This document shows positions 34,821-44,272 of a stretch of DNA of 64,000 bases, one piece after another. Positions within the stretch are counted from its first letter, which is position 1. Every line of letters starts with the position of its first letter. The DNA is from Bacteroides sp. M10 (GTDB lineage Bacteria; Bacteroidota; Bacteroidia; Bacteroidales; Bacteroidaceae). The stretch covers positions 2,190,501-2,254,500 of the forward strand of contig NZ_CP060488.1 of the NCBI RefSeq assembly GCF_014334015.1, given 5' to 3'. The position numbers were made by a program, and so were the translations under genes. The notes beneath the pieces are model-generated. The model ran no database searches, had not been told where the DNA came from, and saw nothing but the letters and a program-made list of their open reading frames with translations.

Positions 34821-37709
34821 ATGAGAAAGTATATCCTTTATTCGTTAGCTATCCTGTTGGCAGCCTGTTCAAAAAGTGTTCCTTATTCTGACGAAACCAT
34901 TAAAAATGACCTTCGTGTGCCTGCTTATCCGCTACTGATGCTCCACCCGCATCTGCGTTTATGGTCGACAACAGATCAACTGACGGAGAAGAATATGATT
35001 TTTACTAATGGGAAAAATCTTCCTTTTGTCGGTTTCCTGCGGGTGGACGGAACGATGTATCGCTTTATGGGTAGACGTGAATTACCTATGCAAGCCATTG
35101 CACCAATGGCATACGATTATGAAAGCTGGGAAGGAAAGTTTACTTCTCTTAGACCGGATGAAGGTTGGGAACAACCGGACTTTAATGATCAATATTGGCA
35201 GGTAAGTGAAGGGGCATTCGGTACACGCGACAGACGTGAAACGAGAACGCCGTGGCTTTCTACTGATATATGGGTGCGGAGGGAAATCGTGGATATTGAT
35301 CCATATTTGCTTGAGAACAAGAAAATTTATTTGCGTTATTCGTATGATGACATACTTCAATTGTATATTAACGGAAAACTAGTCGTGAGTGCGGATCGCG
35401 CAGCGGCAAATTTAAAAGTTGAGCTGCCGGATTCTATCCTGAATACAATGAAGAAAGGAAAAGCCATTATTGCAGCTCATTGTGAGAATAAAAAAGGTAG
35501 TGCATTGGTCGATTTTGGCTTATTTGCAGAGGAATCGGGAATATTAGTAGAAGACATAGCTCCTGTTGCAAAAGAGAAGGAATGGATAGGAAAATATACA
35601 ACAGAACAACCTGAAGAGGGTTGGGAAATGGCTGCTTTCAATGATAGCACATGGACACAAGGAAGTGCTGCTTTTGGCACGGAAGGCGGACCGAGTGTTG
35701 CTACTCCTTGGAATACCAATAGGCTATGGATTAGGAGGGAAGTCTCATTCGATCCTTCCTTAGTGAAAAATAGACAACTTTTTGTGCGTTATTCGTATAA
35801 TGACGGTATGCAACTGCTTATTAATGGAAAGGAGCTTGTTCGTACAGGAACGAAGGCACGTAACGACGTGAAAGTGCAGATTCCGGATTCTATCTTGGAA
35901 ACAATGAAAGATGGAAAAGCCTTGTTTGCGGCCCGTTGCGTGAATTGGGGAGGTACTTCGTTTGCAGATTTCGGATTGTATGGTGAGCTGAAGGAAGCCG
36001 GGCAAAAATCAGTGGATGTGCAGGCTACCCAAACACATTATATTTTTGATTGTGGAGATGTGGAATTGAAACTGACATTTACGGCTCCTTATTTATTGGA
36101 TGATTTGGAACTGTTAAGTCGCCCGGTCAATTATATTTCTTATCAGGCTAAGGCCTTGGACGGTAAGGAGCATGATGTCGCTATTTATTTTGAAATGGAT
36201 CCTCATAAAGCCTTTCGTGCCGGGCAGTCTACGGAGATGTATGAAAAAGACGGTTGGGTGATGATGAAGACCGGTCGGGAGAATCAGAAGTTATGGGTAG
36301 ATAAGCTGAAAGATGCTCCGGCCTGGGGGTATTTCTATTTAGGAGCGAAAGAGAATGCTACTTATGCACAAGGGGACGCGGCAGAGATGCGGGCACACTT
36401 TATGAAAGAAGGTGATTTGAAAGAAATGCGTCGGTCGAATGAAAAACGTTATGCGGCTATAGCACAGAAGCTGGAAATGAATAGTGAGTTTCCCCAACAT
36501 CTGATTGTGGCTTTTGATGGATTGTATACAATGGCTTATTTCGGTGAGGACCTACGACCTTACTGGAATAAGGATGGAGAAAAAACGATAGAAGGGTTAT
36601 ATGAAGATGCGGAAAAAGTATATAAAGAAACAATGGCAAAGTGTTATGCTTTTGACAGGCATTTGATGGAAAATGCTTGCCGTGCCGGTGGCAAAGAGTA
36701 CGCGGAGCTATGTGCTTCGGCATATCGTCAGGCCGTTTCGTCTTTCCAGATGTCTAAGAATTCGAGTGATGAGTTGCTCTATTTTACTACATTGGTGGGT
36801 TCGCTGGATATTTATTATGCTGCTTCACCGCTGTTTCTTTGTTACAATCCCGATCTGCTGAAAGCAATGCTGAATCCTTTCTTTTATTATAGTGAGAGCG
36901 GTAAATGGAATAAGCCTTTCCCGGCTCATGATTTGGGCGGTTATCCGTTTGTAAACGGACAAGCGAAAGGGGGAGATTTACCGGTTGAACATGCCGGAAA
37001 TATGCTGATTATGGTGGCTGCTATGGCTAAAGCGGAAAAAGATGCATCTTACGCAAAGGCTCATTGGGAGACTCTCTCCAAATGGGCGGGTTATTTGATG
37101 GAGAACGGGGTTGATACCGATAAACAGATTGATACTGACAGCTTTGCCGGCCGCTACTCTCATAATGCTAATTTGTCTGCCAAAGGAATTCTAGGTATTG
37201 CATCGTATGCTCTTCTGGCAAAAATGCTAGGTAAACAGGAAGATGCTGAAAAATATTTGGCAACAGCAAAAAGAATGGCCAAGGAATGGGAGAAGCAGGC
37301 TTCTGACGGAGACCATTATCGCTTGGCTTTTGACCAGCCGGATAGCTGGGGGCAAAAGTATAACTTGATTTGGGATAAACTCCTTGACCTTCATGTTTTT
37401 CCGGATAGAGTCGTAGAATTGGAGACAGCCTTTTATAGGACTAAATTGAATACTTACGGTTGTCCGTTGCATAGTAAAACTGATTATGCGAAAGCTGATT
37501 GGACTGTATGGACGGCTGCATTGCAAAATGACCGGCTTATGTTTCGTGAGTTTATTCTTCCGCTTTACAATTATATGAATGAAAACAAATGGCGTGTACC
37601 AATGGCAGACACTTATAATGTTGTGAATCAGAAAACAAGAGGCGTATCATGGGGAAGACCGGTAACGGGTGCCTATTTCATAAAATTATTAGAGGCGGTT
37701 ATTGAATGA
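34821..37709 (+). CDS. DUF4965/glutaminase-A-like lipoprotein with duplicated beta-sandwich
   Basis: A paralog of the 825-residue protein at 9514, but 962 residues long. Lipobox is ILLAACSKS. The inserted beta-sandwich is present twice in tandem: about residues 99-245 (SWEGKFTSLRPDEGWEQPDF ... LQLYINGKLVVS) and about 250-392 (WIGKYTTEQPEEGWEMAAF ... MQLLINGKELVR). After it come LLSRPVNYISYQ and the C-terminal six-hairpin domain (HDLGGYPFVNGQAKGGDLP, WDKLLDLHVFP), both like the 9514 protein. Its 3' end overlaps a promoter-like sequence that is repeated at 44182-44212. Function unknown; possibly glycan binding or hydrolysis. Confidence 0.85.
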   Translation: MRKYILYSLAILLAACSKSVPYSDETIKNDLRVPAYPLLMLHPHLRLWSTTDQLTEKNMIFTNGKNLPFVGFLRVDGTMYRFMGRRELPMQAIAPMAYDYESWEGKFTSLRPDEGWEQPDFNDQYWQVSEGAFGTRDRRETRTPWLSTDIWVRREIVDIDPYLLENKKIYLRYSYDDILQLYINGKLVVSADRAAANLKVELPDSILNTMKKGKAIIAAHCENKKGSALVDFGLFAEESGILVEDIAPVAKEKEWIGKYTTEQPEEGWEMAAFNDSTWTQGSAAFGTEGGPSVATPWNTNRLWIRREVSFDPSLVKNRQLFVRYSYNDGMQLLINGKELVRTGTKARNDVKVQIPDSILETMKDGKALFAARCVNWGGTSFADFGLYGELKEAGQKSVDVQATQTHYIFDCGDVELKLTFTAPYLLDDLELLSRPVNYISYQAKALDGKEHDVAIYFEMDPHKAFRAGQSTEMYEKDGWVMMKTGRENQKLWVDKLKDAPAWGYFYLGAKENATYAQGDAAEMRAHFMKEGDLKEMRRSNEKRYAAIAQKLEMNSEFPQHLIVAFDGLYTMAYFGEDLRPYWNKDGEKTIEGLYEDAEKVYKETMAKCYAFDRHLMENACRAGGKEYAELCASAYRQAVSSFQMSKNSSDELLYFTTLVGSLDIYYAASPLFLCYNPDLLKAMLNPFFYYSESGKWNKPFPAHDLGGYPFVNGQAKGGDLPVEHAGNMLIMVAAMAKAEKDASYAKAHWETLSKWAGYLMENGVDTDKQIDTDSFAGRYSHNANLSAKGILGIASYALLAKMLGKQEDAEKYLATAKRMAKEWEKQASDGDHYRLAFDQPDSWGQKYNLIWDKLLDLHVFPDRVVELETAFYRTKLNTYGCPLHSKTDYAKADWTVWTAALQNDRLMFREFILPLYNYMNENKWRVPMADTYNVVNQKTRGVSWGRPVTGAYFIKLLEAVIE

Positions 37710-37908
37710 TGTTGATTTAATGTGTATCTGTGCAAAAAAATAGTGTGGTTGTCCTGATTCTATGCTTCGGATGTGCTTGATAAAGAAGAACCGATTGTAG
37801 CTATTGAAAAATTACTCTAGAGGAATATAAGAACGGATTTTTACATATGTAGATCAAATTCAAATTTGGAAATAATACTAATATATAACAGTTAATTAGA
37901 TTTGTAAA

Positions 37909-38343
37909 ATGAAGAAGACTATTGCTTTGATTTTTGTATCTTTATTTTTTCTATCTAGTTGTATAAATGATACAACAGGTAAAAAAGCTAACTTGCCAAC
38001 CGAAAAATCCGTTATAGAAAATAGGAAAGCTTGCTTGGAAATTGTAAATAAGAAATATGATTTTGGAAAAATAAGCAAAAAAGAACATTCATATTTAGAT
38101 GTTGAATTTGAGTTGAGGAATACGGGGAAAATTCCTTTAATAATATCAAAAGTTGACGTGTCTTGTGGGTGCTTGTCTGTCAATTACTCGAAAGAACCAA
38201 TAAATCCTGGTAAGATAAGAAAACTGGTAGTGCATATTGATACTAAAAATCAATATGGTATGTTTAATAAGGTCATTTTTATAAATTCCAATGCGGAGAA
38301 TAACCTAGAGCTTATAAGGATAACAGGCGAGGTGGAAAAGTAA
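37909..38343 (+). CDS. DUF1573 lipoprotein
   Basis: A 144-residue lipoprotein (LFFLSSCINDTTG) that is almost wholly a DUF1573 domain: YDFGKISKKEHSYLDVEFEL, NTGKIPLIISKVDVSCGCL and INPGKIRKLVVHID. DUF1573 proteins are common secreted Bacteroides proteins of unknown function with an Ig-like fold. It matches the second half of the protein at 27752. Confidence 0.8.
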   Translation: MKKTIALIFVSLFFLSSCINDTTGKKANLPTEKSVIENRKACLEIVNKKYDFGKISKKEHSYLDVEFELRNTGKIPLIISKVDVSCGCLSVNYSKEPINPGKIRKLVVHIDTKNQYGMFNKVIFINSNAENNLELIRITGEVEK

Positions 38344-38738
38344 ATGACATTTAAGGTGTGTGGGTTAACTATATTGATGCCAATGTGAAGTTGAATAACA
38401 AATTAATTGTTAAAGAGTAAATAAAGTAATATTTGCTAGAACCATTTGATGATATAATAAATAAACAAAAGTGAATATGAATCCTCCATGAATTAAGATA
38501 ATTGCTAGAAACAGTGGATATTGGCTACCACTATGATATTGAAGTTACATTATTGGTTGGAACATCCTAGGGTGAATATAAACTAATTTTATAGCTAAGT
38601 GCCAGATTGCACAAATAGGACGTGTACCAAGTATAATGTTAATAGAGTGTCACTTAACATTTATTATAAGATAAATGTTTATTAGAAAAAATATTGTATA
38701 ACGCTTCTTTTTGTAAGAAGCATAATAATTATTTATAT
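38344..38738 (+). other. 395-nt gap with possible gene debris
   Basis: No intact gene was seen. Short readable runs such as WVNYIDANVKLNNKLIVKE (ending at a TAA near 38420) and DIGYHYDIEVTLLVGTS (then TAG, near 38575) look like fragments of coding sequence, suggesting a decayed gene. A weak 9-bp hairpin is at 38656-38679. Confidence 0.3.
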
Positions 38739-39365
38739 ATGAAAAAAATATATTTTATATTAATAGCACTATCGTATTTTACAGTTTCGTGCTCTAATAT
38801 TGACGATGAGTTGCGTTATAGCTGTAATGAAAAAATTGATAGTTGGGTGAAGGAGAACTTTACTGATATTCAGAAAATGGGTTATACCGAAATTCTAGAA
38901 TATGATATGGGTACCCAAAAAGCAATTTATAATGCGATGTCGTTAGAACAAAGATATAATCTTTGGATAACTAAATTGAATAATGTTCTAAAATTGGAAT
39001 GGAATGAGAAAGAAGAAGAACATCTGAATAATTTGTTGAAATTTGTTAAGGATAATAAGATGCTTTTTGATAATAAAAAGAACGATGATATAAATGACGA
39101 GTTTGAGTTGTTCATGTACCAATGGAAAGAATATGCAGGAAATGAATTGGGCTGGGATCAAACGAGTCTTTATAGTATTTACTGCACTTTAATGACTCCT
39201 ACTAAGAAATTAGAAAATGATACTGTTCGACTCTTTGTAGAAGAAGATTTACTATCTAGTAATATTCCACAAACAAGGTCTAGTACAGAATTAATAAAAA
39301 AGCATGATACAAGTGAGGTTTGCTATTGTTCAACTAGCTCTGATTATTGTGGTAATAATAATTAG
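38739..39365 (+). CDS. Lipoprotein ending early in a Cys-rich tail
   Basis: A 208-residue lipoprotein (LSYFTVSCSNIDD). The acidic, helical middle is followed by an IPQTRSSTELIKK linker and VCYCSTSSDYCGNNN, then TAG. The frame is open for another 45 codons after the stop (next entry). The order lipoprotein, TR linker, Cys-rich tail recalls the APNG lipoproteins. No family recognised. The start fits a signal peptide; an ATG 45 bases upstream is in frame. Confidence 0.6.
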   Translation: MKKIYFILIALSYFTVSCSNIDDELRYSCNEKIDSWVKENFTDIQKMGYTEILEYDMGTQKAIYNAMSLEQRYNLWITKLNNVLKLEWNEKEEEHLNNLLKFVKDNKMLFDNKKNDDINDEFELFMYQWKEYAGNELGWDQTSLYSIYCTLMTPTKKLENDTVRLFVEEDLLSSNIPQTRSSTELIKKHDTSEVCYCSTSSDYCGNNN

Positions 39366-39503
39366 TCATCACCAGCAGGAAGTTATACATATTATTGCTC
39401 TAGTGGTTGTAGATCTACAGGTAAACCAAAAGGTTGTGGTATATTATGGCAATATGAGTGTGATGGCGGTTGTGATATGTATTATACACCTGTTGGTAAT
39501 TAG
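39366..39503 (+). pseudogene. In-frame Cys-rich tail beyond the TAG stop
   Basis: Directly after TAG (39363-39365) the frame reads SSPAGSYTYYCSSGCR, then GKPKGCGILWQYECDGGCD and MYYTPVGN, ending at a second TAG (39501-39503). Its five cysteines continue the pattern of the preceding CYC...YC, so this was very probably the C-terminus of the same protein. Confidence 0.55.
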
Positions 39504-39606
39504 AATATACTTCAATTAAATTAATTATCATTAAATGGTTCTACAGATGATAAGCTTAAGCTTTAATGACTAGATTTTGTTTTTATCTTAAATTGTGTCT
39601 GCTATA

Positions 39607-40488
39607 ATGAAATATGTGTACGTCTTTTTTGCATCAGTTGTTCTATCTGTTATTAATTGTTTTCTAGGATCTGGATATATATATATAGGTTCCCTATATG
39701 GATTTAAATTATCAATATTGAGTGCCTTAATCTTATATTTAGTTTTTACTTTTATTGTTCTTAAAAAAAGTAAGCAATCTAATGCCTCCTGGTTATTACT
39801 TGTAATTTTACTTGGATGTTTAATATTGGATCTGCCTGTGCATATATTAGATTTTAAGAACACGCTTATGTCGTTGCTTGATTTGCCGTGTCGTTGGTTA
39901 GCAATTATTGTGGCTTATTTTTGTTACCGTTGGCAAAATTATATGATGCGGTTATTCTCTTTGGTAATTCTTTATTTGATATTTGCTTTTTGGTTAACAT
40001 TTGAAGGCTTTGACTTATGGGTGCATAAATTAAACTTTGGAACATTTACTGGGAAAGTAATTGAAGATGTGGCTGAAAATGATATAATGTTTACGAATGA
40101 ATTAGGGGAAAAGAAGAGTATAAATCAATTGCACGGTGAGTATATCGTTTTAGATTTTTGGTTTACTGGATGTAGAATATGTTTCGATACAATGCCCAAT
40201 TTTCAAAAGTTATACAATTTGTCAAATAGTAATAAGGTCGGATTATTTTCTGTTTGTTGCTATAATGAAAAACAAGGGGAGGATTATTTAACAGGCCGTA
40301 AGGTACTTTCTGAAAGAGGATATGATTTTCCTGTGCTTTCAATAAATATCAAAGATTCTTTATTGCAAAATTTAGGTGTGAGTGCTATGCCAATGGTTTT
40401 AATCTTTAATTCAGAACGAAAACTGATTTTTAGAGGTTCTCTCGAATATGCAGAAGATTTTATGAAAGATTTTAAATGTAAGATTTGA
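39607..40488 (+). CDS. Membrane thioredoxin-like protein
   Basis: 293 residues: about five transmembrane segments (1-145), then a TlpA/AhpC-type thioredoxin domain facing the periplasm. The active site is Cys189-Arg-Ile-Cys192 in WFTGCRICFDTMP, and VSAMPMVLIFN gives the cis-Pro loop. It probably reduces or oxidises secreted Cys-rich proteins, passing electrons through the membrane part. A GTG at 39595 is an alternative start. It stands 1 nt before the next gene, so they are co-translated. Confidence 0.75.
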   Translation: MKYVYVFFASVVLSVINCFLGSGYIYIGSLYGFKLSILSALILYLVFTFIVLKKSKQSNASWLLLVILLGCLILDLPVHILDFKNTLMSLLDLPCRWLAIIVAYFCYRWQNYMMRLFSLVILYLIFAFWLTFEGFDLWVHKLNFGTFTGKVIEDVAENDIMFTNELGEKKSINQLHGEYIVLDFWFTGCRICFDTMPNFQKLYNLSNSNKVGLFSVCCYNEKQGEDYLTGRKVLSERGYDFPVLSINIKDSLLQNLGVSAMPMVLIFNSERKLIFRGSLEYAEDFMKDFKCKI

Positions 40489-40489
40489 T

Positions 40490-42238
40490 ATGAAGCATAT
40501 CCTTAACAGGAACATTAAAGATATACTCTATACGGTAATCCTGAGTGTTTTTATTGTATGTGTTATGTTTATTACCTTAGATATATTTCAAGACTCTGTA
40601 ATATTAACTAAGTGGTATGCTTTTTTTATTGGTTCCTCCGTGTTTGGTATTTTAATGCTATGTTCAAGAACTGTTTTTTGTATATTTAGTGATAAAATTA
40701 CACTGTGCTTGTTGATTTTTTTGTCATATCTACTTATACGGAATATCAATTTATATTTAGGTATTAATTCACTTTATTCTCCACTAGCGTTCTTTGTTTT
40801 ATTTTTATGTTTCCGTAACTTGTCAACGAAACTGAATAATAGAATAGTTATCGTTATAGTAGTATTATGCTTTTTTCAATCTATATATGGCATACTTCAG
40901 TATTGTGAGGTTTTTAATAATTATAGCAGATTTAAGGTTGTGGGAAGCTATGATAATCCTAGTGGATTTGCAGCTTGTCTTTCAGCTAGCTTTCCTTATT
41001 GTTTTTCTTTCTTTAATACAAAGAAGCCAATACTTTTGTTTACGGGAGTTATAATCTCTATTTTAATAATAATAGCAATAATTCTATCCGGTTCTAGGTC
41101 TGGTATACTTTCAATAATTATAGTATCCATGCTTTATTGTGGATATAAGCGTTTTTTTTGTTGCAGCAAATTGATAAAGCAAGTTTGGCTGTGTAGTGGT
41201 ATGTTTGTTCTAATAGCTATTGGAATAATCTTGTTTGTAATAAAAAAAGATTCCGCAGTTGGTCGCATACTTATTTGGAGTAATACTCTTGAATTAATAA
41301 ATGATAGACCGTTGTTTGGATATGGCCCTTGCGGTTTTACTGCCAATTATATGAGTGCACAAGCAGTATATTTTGAAAACAATAGTGAAAGCATTTATTC
41401 TCAATTGGCAGATAATATTATAATGCCATTTAATGACTACTTATTTATTGCTGTAAAATATGGTATTATAGGGTTGTTGATGTGTTTGGTTGTTGCGTAT
41501 TTTGTGTTTAAAGAAAGTGACAAATTAGAATTAGGCCATTTTTGCATAATTTCAATAGGAGTATTCGCTTGTTTTTCATATCCGTTAAGATATCCTTATG
41601 TGCTTTTTTTATTGGCCTACTCAATTGCTATATCTTCAAAGAAAATCGGTATGCACAACTTAAATATAATGGTAAAAACGTTATTAACAGGTATTCTTAT
41701 CATTGGAATGTATATGCTCTGCTTGGATATCCGTTTTGAAAGTAAATGGAATATCCTTGTTGAGATGTCTGTATTAGGAAAGACACGGACTTTAATTCCA
41801 GAGTATAATAAATTATATAAAATCTGGAATTATAATCCTTCATTTTTGTATAACTATGCAGCAGTTTTGAATAAAGCATCTGATTTCCGTACAAGTAACG
41901 CTGTTATAAAAGAATGTATAAAATATGTAAATGATTATGATATTCAAATACTATTAGCTAATAACTATTATAATCTAAACGATTTGAGTTTGGCGGAAAA
42001 GTATTATATGAATGCAAGTAATATGTGTCCAAATAGATTTATTCCCTTGTATGGATTATTTCTTGTCAACCAAAAAAGAGGAGATCAGAAAAAATGTTAT
42101 GAATTAGCTAGCTTAATATTAAATAAACCTATTAAAACAATGTCAAGTACGATAAAAAATATAAAGAGAGAGGTTTATGTATTTAACAAATCTAAGAAAG
42201 CTATTAATAGATTAGACGAACGTAATGAAGAAAATTAG
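40490..42238 (+). CDS. Wzy/O-antigen-ligase-like membrane protein with TPRs, copy 2
   Basis: 582 residues and paralogous to the protein at 32818: the same SYDNPSGFAACLSASFPY, KKDSAVGRILIWSNTLELI, LADNIIMPFNDYL and, in the TPR tail, NPSFLYNYAAVLNKA and AEKYYMNASNMCPNRFIPL. About eleven membrane segments precede the TPR region. It is clearly richer in A+T than copy 1, so the copies have drifted or came from different sources. It overlaps the next gene by 14 nt. Confidence 0.75.
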   Translation: MKHILNRNIKDILYTVILSVFIVCVMFITLDIFQDSVILTKWYAFFIGSSVFGILMLCSRTVFCIFSDKITLCLLIFLSYLLIRNINLYLGINSLYSPLAFFVLFLCFRNLSTKLNNRIVIVIVVLCFFQSIYGILQYCEVFNNYSRFKVVGSYDNPSGFAACLSASFPYCFSFFNTKKPILLFTGVIISILIIIAIILSGSRSGILSIIIVSMLYCGYKRFFCCSKLIKQVWLCSGMFVLIAIGIILFVIKKDSAVGRILIWSNTLELINDRPLFGYGPCGFTANYMSAQAVYFENNSESIYSQLADNIIMPFNDYLFIAVKYGIIGLLMCLVVAYFVFKESDKLELGHFCIISIGVFACFSYPLRYPYVLFLLAYSIAISSKKIGMHNLNIMVKTLLTGILIIGMYMLCLDIRFESKWNILVEMSVLGKTRTLIPEYNKLYKIWNYNPSFLYNYAAVLNKASDFRTSNAVIKECIKYVNDYDIQILLANNYYNLNDLSLAEKYYMNASNMCPNRFIPLYGLFLVNQKRGDQKKCYELASLILNKPIKTMSSTIKNIKREVYVFNKSKKAINRLDERNEEN

Positions 42239-43490
42239 TTTTTTTTTGATACTCTCAAAGATCGTGCTAGGTCTTACATTCCTTTTTTCAGGATTTGTAA
42301 AGTCTGTAGATGTTTATGGAACAACATTTAAAATTGTCGATTATTTTCATGCATTTCATTTAGATATTTTCCAACCATTATCAAAACTATTGGCTTTTGG
42401 TATTGTCGGTTTTGAGTTTTTGTTAGGTATCTTAATTATAATAGGTATTTATGCTAAAGTTGTATCAAAATTAGTAATATCAATAGTCTTTTTTATGATG
42501 TTGCTCACTTTGTATATAGCTTTATTCAACAATGTTGAAGATTGTGGATGTTTTGGAGATGTATTAATTCTCTCAAATTGGGCTACATTTTTTAAAAATA
42601 TAGTATTGTTGATATTTGCATTCATATTTGTGATTTACCACCGTCTGGTGATTCCATTATTTTCAATAAAAATAAGAAAGTACGTTTTAAGGTATAGTTT
42701 TATATATATTAGCGGAATTCTTTTATATAGCTATATATATGAACCATTATTTGATTTTCGTCCTTATCATGTTGGCGCAAAGCTTATGCCTTTTGACTCA
42801 ATAAATAAGAAAAACAAAGATCAAGTATCTTTGATTTATAGAAAGGATGGTGAGGAAAAAGTTTTCACTCCAGAAACAGCTCCTTGGCAAAATGGTGAGT
42901 GGACATATGTTGAAACCCGTATCAATTCTTTAAACATAGAAAATACGAAATCAATTGCAGACTTTTCAATTCAAAATATTAAATTTGACAAAGAAAATAA
43001 ACCAACAATAATTGATATAACTGATAAGGTTTTATTGGATTCTGAATACTCTTTCTTTTTGCTGATACCTGATTTATCAATATTGTCAGACATTCAGTAT
43101 GATACAATAAATAAAATTGCATTGTATGCAGGGAATAATAAATGCAATGTTTACTGTCTGACAGCTTCTACTAGAAATGAGGTATTACAATTTAAAGAGA
43201 ATTTAAATCCAGAAATAATGATATGCTTAGCTGACAATAGATTAATTAATACTATTGTGCGTACATCCCCAGGATTAATGATTATGAAAAAAGGGCTTAT
43301 AGTAGCTAAATGGTCTAGATGGTCTTTCCCTTTTGATTTGCATTTGGGCTGTAATATGAATGAACTAATAACTTCATCCCCATCATCAGTGAGAATTGGT
43401 CCTATTATATTAGCTGTATTGTTACTGCTTCTGCCTATGATGGTTTTTAAAATTAAGGATAAAAGAATAAATAATCGATTTATGAAATGA
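42225..43490 (+). CDS. MauE/DoxX-type membrane protein (BT_3928-like)
   Basis: 421 residues; four transmembrane segments in the first 140 with Cys107 and Cys109 in NVEDCGCFGDVLIL, the motif of MauE/DoxX-type electron carriers. A fifth membrane segment (about 155-175) and a periplasmic domain of about 230 residues follow, ending with another membrane helix near residue 395. In methylamine utilisation MauE supports disulfide formation; here it may serve the thioredoxin two genes upstream. The overlap with the Wzy-TPR gene ties these genes into one operon. Confidence 0.75.
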   Translation: MKKISFFLILSKIVLGLTFLFSGFVKSVDVYGTTFKIVDYFHAFHLDIFQPLSKLLAFGIVGFEFLLGILIIIGIYAKVVSKLVISIVFFMMLLTLYIALFNNVEDCGCFGDVLILSNWATFFKNIVLLIFAFIFVIYHRLVIPLFSIKIRKYVLRYSFIYISGILLYSYIYEPLFDFRPYHVGAKLMPFDSINKKNKDQVSLIYRKDGEEKVFTPETAPWQNGEWTYVETRINSLNIENTKSIADFSIQNIKFDKENKPTIIDITDKVLLDSEYSFFLLIPDLSILSDIQYDTINKIALYAGNNKCNVYCLTASTRNEVLQFKENLNPEIMICLADNRLINTIVRTSPGLMIMKKGLIVAKWSRWSFPFDLHLGCNMNELITSSPSSVRIGPIILAVLLLLLPMMVFKIKDKRINNRFMK

Positions 43491-44015
43491 AATATTGTTT
43501 ACTTGCTGGCTTTGCTTTTTGTAGCCTGCACAAGCGTGAAGTAGTCGGACGAAACCATCAAAAATGATCTTCGCGCGCCCGCTACCCCATTGCTCACATT
43601 ACATCCGCACGTGACATTATGGTCCGCCGCCGACAAACTCAACGAAAAGAATATATCTTTCGCTAGTGGTAAAGAACTCCCCTTTATTGGTTTCTTGCGA
43701 GTAGATGGGGGTATATCGTTTTATGGGTAGTGAGAAACTTTTTATGCAGGCTATTGCTCGTCCGGTTAATTATATCTCTTATCAGACCAAAGCTCTTGAC
43801 GGCAAAGGACATGATGTGGCTATTTATTTTGAGATGGATTCGCATAAGGCATTTTGTGCCGGGCAGTCTACGCAAATGTATGAAAAGAATGGATTGGTAC
43901 TGATGAAAACGGGCCGAGAGAATCAGAAGTTATGGGTCAACAAGGGGAAGAAGTATCCGGCATGGGGAAGATCGGAATGGGTGCCTATTTCATAAAATTA
44001 TTAGAGGCGGTTTTG
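43487..44015 (+). pseudogene. Decayed DUF4965/glutaminase-A-like lipoprotein gene
   Basis: A broken copy of the gene at 34821. It retains the lipobox region (LLALLFVACTSV), then an in-frame TAG, then SDETIKNDLRAPATPLLTLH and ELPFIGFLRVDG. A frameshift in a GGGGG run follows. At AUGCAGGCTATTGCT-like sequence it jumps straight to SRPVNYISYQ-type sequence (about 330 residues missing), continues to ENQKLWVNKGKKYPAWG, and jumps again to the last codons (GAYFIKLLEAV). Two internal deletions, a nonsense codon and frameshifts mean it cannot make the family protein, although a 96-codon open frame (43705-43995) survives. Confidence 0.9.
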
Positions 44016-44181
44016 GATGAAAAAGGTAATAATATCGTTTCAAAAGATGAAATGAATTGTTCAAGATAATCTTGATAGAGTAGGCACCTGAAAGTTATAA
44101 TTAAAGATGAATAGGGGATATTTCGTTTGTTCGTACTTTATGGAGGGCGTGAATAGCAACCTTATTGATTGTAATATACTA

Positions 44182-44212
44182 TTGAATGATGTTGGTTTAA
44201 TGTGTATCTTTG
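44182..44212 (+). promoter_or_regulatory. Promoter of the DUF2059-TlpA pair, duplicated element
   Basis: TTG (44182-44184), 20 nt and TATCTTTG (44205-44212), 60 nt before the ATG at 44273. The same stretch (ATTGAATGATGTTGRTTTAA, TGTGTATCTKTG) occurs over the stop of the DUF4965 gene at 37700-37731, but there the -7 box has become TATCTGTG. Confidence 0.6.
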
Positions 44213-44272
44213 TAAGAAATGCGGGACAAAACATGGAATCAATATAAATCCTATAAATAAAATTAGATAATT

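Noticed and set aside
30517..39365. Stop codon recoding to explain the two frames that continue past a stop.
   Set aside because: One stop is TAA and the other TAG, both codons end normal genes elsewhere in the window, and nearby relics show decay. Nonsense mutation is simpler.
32818..42238. Capsule or O-antigen biosynthesis locus.
   Set aside because: Two Wzy-like proteins are present but no glycosyltransferase, Wzx flippase or sugar-nucleotide enzyme.
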